DNA of 64,000 nucleotides, taken from assembly GCA_023678885.1 (NCBI GenBank), contig CM043001.1, positions 7,848,092 through 7,912,091 of the forward strand. The letters are read 5' to 3'. The translations under genes were made by a program, and so were the position numbers. This DNA is from Pogostemon cablin (taxonomy: Eukaryota > Streptophyta > Magnoliopsida > Lamiales > Lamiaceae). Below are positions 56,681 to 64,000 of the stretch, piece after piece (position 1 is the stretch's first letter; every line of letters begins with the position of its first letter). The notes below the pieces were generated by a model that had not been told where the DNA came from, searched no databases, and saw nothing but the letters and a program-made list of their open reading frames with translations.

Positions 56681-56684
<4 letters not shown>

Positions 56685-57088
56685 TCTAAATTTAAATAAA
56701 TTATAAAATTTTATTTAATTTTTAAATTTTTTAATGATACTAACTTTTTAAAATTAATTTTCATATTTTGAAAATTAAATTAAATACATTTTCTTTATAA
56801 ATAAAATACATTTCATATAGAAATCAAATTATAATTTTTTTTCTAAGTATAACTTATTAACAAAAGAATATTTATTTGCAATAAAAAAACATGAACCAAT
56901 AATTAATTAACACATAAAAAAGTCAATAATGCATAAAATGATGATACATATGTTTTTTAAAAAATCTATTTTAAGAAACTACTTGCAAAATAATATTAGT
57001 GTGGCACGAATATAGTGGAATATTTCATCCGTTTTATTCTAATGGTTACGTTATTTTTTGCACGCAAATTAAAGAATATAATAATATT

Positions 57089-57282
57089 CCCGGCAGCCTA
57101 AAGAACTAAAAGGGCAGTACACCAGCAGGCGACTCGAGCATTCAATCCATTCCACCAGGCGAGGACTGAAGCCAGCGCTCTTCCGTTCTATTACTATCCG
57201 TCCGGTGGACTGCCGAGCTACAAGTCTTACGACGCAGGAGAGCTGGATAGTGACCCATCACACGGCTCTCAAATCCATTCTT
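57089..57282. other. GC-rich 194-bp insertion, possibly organellar DNA
   Basis: The block is much more GC-rich than the AT-rich DNA on both sides. It interrupts a MITE-like sequence and is flanked by TAATAATATT at 57079-57088 and 57283-57292. One frame on each strand is open for nearly all of it, but neither shows a known domain. The minus strand contains GAGCCGTGTGATGGG, which resembles the domain V region of plant organellar group II introns. I infer a mitochondrial fragment captured during break repair, with low certainty. Confidence 0.4.
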
Positions 57283-57292
57283 TAATAATATT

Positions 57293-57963
57293 TTAACGTG
57301 TAGTGAAGTGAGAAAAATAATATTTTAATGAAATTGATAATTGTATTAGTATTGTGTTAATTATTTTGTGTGGATCATATTTACCAAAAAAAATGAAACG
57401 TAACTATTGAAGTGGAGCGCCCAAAATGAAACTAGGTGGGAAGGAAGGACTACTTCTTAAAAGAGTATACACTTTAATTAATAAGAGTACCATATTTTGT
57501 TCTAAAAAATATACACTTTTATTATTATTATTATTTATTTATTTTTTCAAAAAATAAAGGATACACGTCCTTATTCTTAGGTATATATTATTTAATAAAT
57601 AAAAGATATCTAGGCCCACGATATCCCAATACACAATCTTTAGTCTAATACTATTATCCATGCTTGAGATTTGATACGGTCAAAATAAACATTTTTTGTT
57701 TTTTTTTTTTCACTCTTTCAATATATCTTTATCCCAATTTGTAAAATCAAGCATACATAAACCGAAGAGGACAACATAATATTCATGCGATTTTGCAACC
57801 CACTTCAATTCATGATTTACACATCAACCATTCTGATAATTCAAAAGCCAACATTGAAGCTACTTAACTTGGAAGATAACTTTGTTCTTTCTTGAAGATC
57901 AGAGGGAATAATACCTCTAGTTGAAGTTATCAATGTTCAAGCTTTCTATGGAGTGGGACTCTT
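57293..57963. other. Intergenic DNA downstream of DHFR-TS
   Basis: It begins with the remainder of the MITE-like sequence that hosts the GC-rich insert. The rest is AT-rich. The pseudogene's 3' untranslated part probably lies in 57750-57963. No gene seen. Confidence 0.45.
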
Positions 57964-60900
57964 TCAAACCGCCATTTTCATTTCGATCTTCTGATGTGGC
58001 TCGTAATTTCTGAGCTCAAAATCAGCTGCAACGAATGAGTCGATTTCTTTTTTCTGTGGGTTGATCCTCAATATCTTTTTTGATAAAAAACACTACATCA
58101 AAGGGATCACTGCATGAGTATTGAGCAGTTTATGTAAGCTTGATACTATTGACATCGTTTTCCTCCAACTTAGAATTGTTAAACTCATCTCTTGCACAAG
58201 TTGTCATCCCACCATGCTCCGCATGCTATACTAAATTATCTTTAGGTTATTCATACTCACAGTCTCACAGCCAAATTTTCACAATTTACACCCACATTAA
58301 AAGCATGTCATACATGAGCACAATCAATCTAAAGCATACGGGTGCGTCTATTTAGTAAAATGTCAGGTGTGAATATCTGTAGCCTTATACTTAAGTAGAT
58401 AGGGTCATTTCTAGTGTATTTCTTTTGATTCTTTTAGTTCTTTTTATGATCTTTCTGATTCAGACTTAAAGTTTCTCTACTTTCTTTATGTCATACATAG
58501 GACTCTATGGTCCTTGCCCAGATCATCTTCAGTGTATTTCTACTTTTCTCATCTACTCGGGTCACCCACACTATTTTCTAGTATTCACTAATCAATCTTT
58601 GCTCAATGTCTGCTGCTTTAAATGTGTGATCATGTGATTGCAATAAGAAATTAATTATAGTTAGTACTTACTGGGAAAGGTCTGGGAAGTTTTTTGAGTT
58701 GCTCTTGTAGAGGGTTAATGTGATTCCGATAAACATGGCCACATCCACAATTACATGGATAAAATCACCAGGAACAAGATCTGAGGATAAAACAAAGATA
58801 GTGAGGAAACATTTGGTTCACTGGCCCATAGTAGAATCTAAATTAAACCAAACTAGCCCAAGAATGCTTGCATATCCCAAGGGGTGTTAGATATACAAGC
58901 TTTCCATTCTCATCGGCTAAAATTAACACGTACCACAAACATGAGCAATCATGCATGTCAGCAGTGCATATGATGCAATGTTAAATGGGACCCCAAGACC
59001 CATACCAGCAGAGCGTTGATACATCTGGCAAGATAGCTCACCATTGGCTACATAAAACTGCACTCCCGACATGTTAGAAAAATTAAAAATCATCTGCAAG
59101 AGGAGAGTAAAGAACCTAGTGGATAAAACTAACTCCATCTTTCTTTTCCATAATTCCTTAAAATTTTTGTGGAATAATTTATTTATTTAGGACTTTACAT
59201 TGTTGCTTTAATAACTTCTATTTATGTAAAGGATGAAGCAGGACCTGTGCAAACATGTGGCAAGGTGGTAAAGCCATCAACTTAAGATCAGAAGGATTCA
59301 AAGCAGAAAAAATAATCCTCCTATCATCTGGCTTATTCTTTATCTTATCTATATCATCGAGTAACTGATCAAACCCCTGCCCTGTATAGTCAGCATGCAT
59401 ATTGGTGTATCTGTAGAATCAAGAGTAAGACATTCTTTAAGGCAACATATTTTTGCCAACTTCAAATCTCCAACACAAGCACTAACCTGGCACCAAAATG
59501 TCTCCACTGAAATCCATATACAGGTCCTAAATCTCCCTCTTCCCTATCTGTCAATCCAATACTGATACAAGAATTGCATCAATCTTTCAGAGTGAGCAAA
59601 TACAAAAAGAACATTGAAATATTGGAAATAAGAAAATACTGAAATGTATGCTTGCCTATCAAGAAACTCTCGGGATGCATTGCCATCCCATATACGTATG
59701 TCTTTTTCTTGTAGAATCTGTATGAAAGTGTTATTTTAATACTTGTTTCTTTTGAGAATTAAATAAAATGCAGAGATAAGTGGCCAAATAAGAATGTAAT
59801 ATGGAAACATAGTTCAAATCTAGAGGAGTTTGTGCTACATTTTTTATGGATTGTACATTGTAAAACAAAATAAAAACGCACAACTGTTCTTACAAATTTC
59901 ATGTAAGAAAGATAGAGAGAACTGTAAGCATTTTGCTTGAGCATATTTAGTCAAAGAAATAGTAGTATAACTGTAACCTAATTATATTAACCTTAAAAAT
60001 GTCACGCCTATTCTGGAGTCCAAAACATTCTTCCAGATTGAAGAAACATAAGATGGTTAAAAATTACCTTTGCATTTGTTGAACCACTGATGAACCACAA
60101 AAGCTCTTCAACAACTCCTCGCCAGAAAACCTTCTTCGCATCCAAACCACAATCAATAGACCACAACAAACAGAGAAATACACATACTAACTCTGTTATA
60201 TTAATACACTGATAAAATTTATAAAATCAATATAAATGCAAAACCATTACAAGGATTTTCTCAACCACACAAAACGGGAATCTAATATTAACATAATCTC
60301 AACTGATTTAATTTAATGAGGAAATTCTTAATAAGTATCAATACCTTGGTTGTAAGAAGAGGAAAACATTTACGTAGGTTGAAGCGCATCTGGAAATTTA
60401 CAGCAGATGTATCAGCAGAGCATCACAGAAAAATAAATACAAAATAAATCAAAGCACAAATAAAATGAGTAAAATAATGAAAAATCTCATACGCTATTGC
60501 CAAGTTAATGAAAATACCTGGCAGCCAAATTTTGAGAGGGTGCCAGTCCCGGTCCGGTCATCTTTTTTGTTACCATTCAAAATAATATCTTGAATAAGTT
60601 TCAAGTATAAAAACTCTTCATGCTTCTCAAAAATAATCTTTGGCAAGAAAGTGAAATCTGAGAATTTGAGCCTTTTTCCTTTTGGAATGTGATGTATTGC
60701 CTTCAGACATCATCTCCTGTCCGAAATTCTCAGCTGTGCAAGTGAAAGTCTTCAACCGCACATACGTTGCAAAACAATAGTGAATACCATTCTCCTCAAT
60801 GGGGAAGGAAGAGTACCATGGCTGATAAACAGACATATCTATAGAAGGAATAAACGTATCACATTCAAAGTGACTCTTAATTTCAGTCAAGTGAATGGCA

Positions 60901-61592
60901 TCACATTCAACGGCATTAAGGGCTTCCCTGCATCAAGACTCTTGTTAACTTTATCATTTCCATTTCAAATACCAAAACCCACATAACCACAAATAATAAT
61001 ATAATTAAGATATATGCATACCTCAAAATCTGACCACCTCCTAGTCCTATCAGAAAAATTGTCTCTACAAGATTTTTATAAGGGGGTTCTGCCAATAAAT
61101 TTAAAGCTGATGATATACTATCACATGAAAGAGCTTCCCCAGTAGAAACAAGATCAGATTTTCCAGAACGAGTTAGAAACAAGATTTTCCAGGCAAAGGC
61201 TGAAATTGGGGAGGAATGCTCTCCCAAGTTTTCCTCCCCATAATCACAGCATTTTTCTTGTTTGGATCTGAAGTACTCATGGTAATATCCTTGAAGAATT
61301 TAAGGTCGCCTGGTAACCTCCAAGGTAACTTACCATCTTTTCCAATACCCATATCTTGAGTTGCAGCTACCACAACTTGGTAAGTTCTCTGGGATATTGG
61401 TTTAGCATTCATGTTTCCATTAGAAGCAAATTCAATTGTATCACCAGCCATTACCAAGCACCTTGTGCAGGTTCGTTGTGGAGTAAATGACTTTAAAGCT
61501 CGTATAAATGATGGTTTTGAAGATGAACCAAAGATACGATTCTGAAGAAAATCACTGAACCTAACCTGGAAATCAATAGAATACAAAATCAT
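57964..61592 (-). pseudogene. Bifunctional dihydrofolate reductase-thymidylate synthase, decayed
   Basis: The intact enzyme makes dTMP from dUMP and recycles dihydrofolate. Exons (minus strand, 5' to 3') are about 61022-61592, 60518-60927, 60345-60389, 60068-60133, 59656-59717 (GC donor), 59487-59561, 59245-59410, 58934-59057, 58672-58780 and 57964-58074. DHFR motifs include VVVAATQDMGIGKDGKLPW and VIMGRKTWESIPPQ. TS motifs include DRRIIFSALNPSDLKLMA, the catalytic PPCHMFAQFYV, LGVPFNIASYALLT and the C-terminal KIEMKMAV. Damage: a net 4-base loss after QPLPG (about 61190), a 1-base gain before KIIFEKHEE (about 60643), a 2-base gain in the GDxHVY motif (about 58735), two extra residues in the IGGGQ motif (IGLGGGQ), Gly for the conserved folate-contacting Asp in QRSADMG (QRSAGMG), and Leu for the conserved Trp in SAWNP. 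Splice sites are mostly kept, so it is not a processed copy. An N-terminal extension before MAGDT could be a transit peptide. A leader exon may lie near 61795-61850. Confidence 0.9.
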
Positions 61593-63050
61593 CTTCCCAC
61601 CCTATTAGGGATTGAAATGATAAAAAATTTAAACGGCGAGCTAACAATTTTAATAATCAACTGGAAATAGAATGTTGTTGATCAGGCAGATCTAAAACTA
61701 TCAATTTAATGTTTGAGAATCGACACTTCACAAACGAGAAACCAATTTTATAAAAGTAAATGAAGAGAAAAAAAATCGAGCAGGAGAGACCTTTCCTTTC
61801 TGTAGTGCATGGCATTCAGAAGCTGGATAGGACAACAAGATACCATTCTATTCCTTTAGGTTGAATCCGAACCAGTACATAGGAATTTTGGAACAATGGA
61901 TTTCAGAGAAGTCTCGATTCTCTAACAACCTTACACACTGTAATCAGCATCAACACTAAAAACAAATTGTATTCATTCTCTAAAAATTAACCAATTTATA
62001 CAATTCCAAAACAAATTGTCTATTACAATATAAAAAAAAAAAAAGTCTGATTTAAGATATTGTGTAGGATGAAAATTGGCCGGAGATTATTACAAAGAAG
62101 GATCTAACATCTCCCGCCAAAAATCATCCAAAAATTAAGGCATGCTAGATATAGTAAAAATATGGAATTAGGCAAAATATAAACTAGTTTTAGTGTAAAG
62201 GATGGTTGAAGCACATCAAAGTAGCAAGATTATTATCAGGTTGCTACTGTAGCAGCAGTAAAAAAAAAAAAACAATTCAGGAAAAATGACGTTCTTGGTT
62301 ACAGGCATTCTATTATGAAGGAAAGTCGTCTATCATGTCAAATGAGGAATTTGAGCTTCAATAGCTTGTATTATTGGGAGCCTAATTCTGATATATAAAG
62401 AGTTTGATGAACTGAATCAAAACTTAAGGTATCTTACTGATGGTTTAGTCGAATAAGCAGGAACGATTATACTTTATGTACATTTTAAAAAGCAAGCCGC
62501 ACTTGCAGTGAAAAGATAAAAAAAGAACCGGACGAAATTATTATGCAACATGGGGGAATATTAAAAAAGACCTTCACGAATACAAAAAGTAAAAATATAA
62601 CTGCACAAAATGAGTATGAAGAGTGGAAGGAGGGGAACTAGATAACAACAAGGAAGAACTCAGGTGGGAAGGAAGCAGTGTTATAATGCTAAGTTAACAT
62701 CCTCCTTTCAATATGTCTTTATGAATTGTAATGTGTCTTTTTTGTATTTCTTTTCCTTTTTAGGCTTTCTGAATTGGAGTGATAAATCTACTGTTTTGAA
62801 TTATGTTAAATTCAGGTGCTAATGAACAGTGCCTTGTATTCCAAAATAAAGTATTGCTCATGTATATAGGGCTAGCACAATGCCAATTCCACCCATGTCA
62901 AGCCAAAGAAAATGATTCCAAAACAAATTTCTATTCAAGCATTTCATCAAACATATTGGGTGCACAGTTGAAATATACTTAGGAATTAACTTCTAACAAT
63001 AAACTAATTCTTTTCTGTACCAACTAAGGAATTATGACAATTGAAGAGAA
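61593..63050 (-). other. Upstream region of DHFR-TS, no gene seen
   Basis: It contains a possible leader exon (donor-like AAAG/GTCTCTCC on the minus strand at about 61795), then AT-rich DNA with short A-runs (about 62030 and 62260). No frame of note or known element was recognised. Confidence 0.45.
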
Positions 63051-64000
63051 GAAGAATAAGTTAAGATAACTTAATATTCAAGTGTGTCGTTCAAACCGTT
63101 TCACAACTTATGGCAGTGTATCGTACCTCGAGTAAGACAGAAATACATCAACTTTAATGGCAATGAATCTGTTGCGAGCTTGAGCGAGTGGCCATTGTAG
63201 GGTTCTAAATTGGGGAAGGCCAAGGCAGAATCTCTGTCAAGAATCAGAGGACAAAAATCGGGGAATACGAGGAGATGGAGGTTATCCCTCCACCATCTTA
63301 ATCTCACAATCATCCTCCACTGCGTTTGCTTGCAGCTGCTCTGGACTTGAGACTACAAGGTGATTCTCTTTAAGATTTTTTTGTTATTTTCTCATGCATC
63401 TGTTCATTCTTCCTACTCAGTCATCTCTCTCCGGATGCTCTCTGTGGCTTTTCATAGTATTTCTTTTTTGCTTAATTTGCTTGGATGCTCCCGCTCACCA
63501 GGTGTTTGAGAAATTGTCTCATAGTAGTCCTTGTTATGATTTCCTCTTTGTGCCTTTTCTTATTCATGTATGCCTAGAAGGAGTTAATTTCTTTCGGATG
63601 ACATGTATATTGCATGTTTTAGTATCTGAAAATCTCATGAATGCATATCTTGTGTGCTTCTTGGAACTCCCACCTAGATTGTGCTTTAGGGCCAAACTAA
63701 GATGGTCATGTTAAATTATCAGATTCCACTTAGTCATTCAGGTTTGTTAATAGGCATTTAATTGAACTCATCATCTCCATGGGTGCTCTGAAAGTGATGA
63801 CACTGAATCCTGAGAATTTAAAAAATGCCCATGTATGAGACTTCAGTACTATTTTGCATAAAAACATCGTTTCTACGGCCTATCACTTCTCCTCCCCATT
63901 TGTTTTCGACTTCGAATTTCAGGTGGGCACGTTGTGTGTGTTGCTTATTACATTTGGGTTAGTCTCCCTTATAGACTGTGATATCAGGCAGATTTACTTT
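63051..64000. other. Possible gene edge, unassigned
   Basis: 63101-63360 has a higher GC content and frames on both strands. CTACAAG/GTGATTCTC at 63354-63366 could be a splice donor on the plus strand. A 106-codon plus frame at 63394-63714 is hydrophobic and Cys-rich with no recognised domain. I cannot tell whether a real gene starts here or runs out of the window. Confidence 0.25.

Noticed and set aside
57089..57282. tRNA or other small RNA gene in the GC-rich island
   Set aside because: I could not fold a cloverleaf or find A/B box spacing that fits a tRNA.
1..64000. CRISPR arrays, bacterial operons, phage or virus genomes
   Set aside because: The repeats are tandem or transposon-derived without unique spacers of equal length. 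All retroelements fit plant LTR or LINE families, and no pararetrovirus movement or coat protein was seen.

Overview
This 64-kb window is nuclear DNA of a flowering plant, probably a eudicot. The evidence is spliced genes with GT-AG introns, plant-lineage LTR retrotransposons, plant mariner and PIF/Harbinger transposons, and many Stowaway-type MITEs. Most of the window is nested mobile DNA. Only two host loci are clear: an intact-looking six-exon alkaline/neutral invertase gene (15508-20233, +) and a bifunctional dihydrofolate reductase-thymidylate synthase locus (57964-61592, -). The second keeps its exon structure but carries three frameshifts and several lost conserved residues, so it reads as a pseudogene.

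Layout. 1-5479 is the gag-pol part of a decayed Tat-lineage Ty3/gypsy element on the minus strand. 5480-14512 is the left half of a mariner-like element (MLE, copy B), inverted and split by a 7.9-kb Athila-like element that has gag and protease but no reverse transcriptase or integrase. 14513-21621 holds the invertase gene. 21622-23736 is the 5' LTR, primer-binding site and N-terminal gag of a Tat element on the plus strand. 23737-29858 is the right half of MLE copy B, interrupted by a 3.6-kb LTR-like insertion that itself contains a LINE fragment. 29890-33835 is a complete-length PIF/Harbinger element. 34014-36845 holds a terminal-inverted-repeat element and a copia LTR with nested hAT and Stowaway MITEs. 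37445-45180 is a second copy (copy A) of the MLE-Harbinger-copia block. 45030-49182 is the rest of a decayed copia element. 49327-57963 is AT-rich and made of MITEs and a 4.5-kb hAT-type element full of later insertions. 57964-61592 is the DHFR-TS pseudogene. 61593-64000 has no gene I can name.

The main structural result is that two broken elements are repaired by one hypothesis. If 5480-23736 is turned round, the Tat gag frame runs on without a gap and the MLE becomes collinear with copy A. This implies an 18.3-kb inversion, with the invertase gene inside it, whose ends lie in a Tat element and an MLE. The MLE-Harbinger-copia block was duplicated before that. Copy A lacks the Athila-like and LTR-like insertions, and copy B lacks the 1-kb MITE at 37689-38705.

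No CRISPR array, operon, tRNA or rRNA gene was recognised. The most unusual element is the MLE. Besides its dead transposase it carries an opposing block that looks like the 5' leader and first exon of a host gene, which suggests gene capture.
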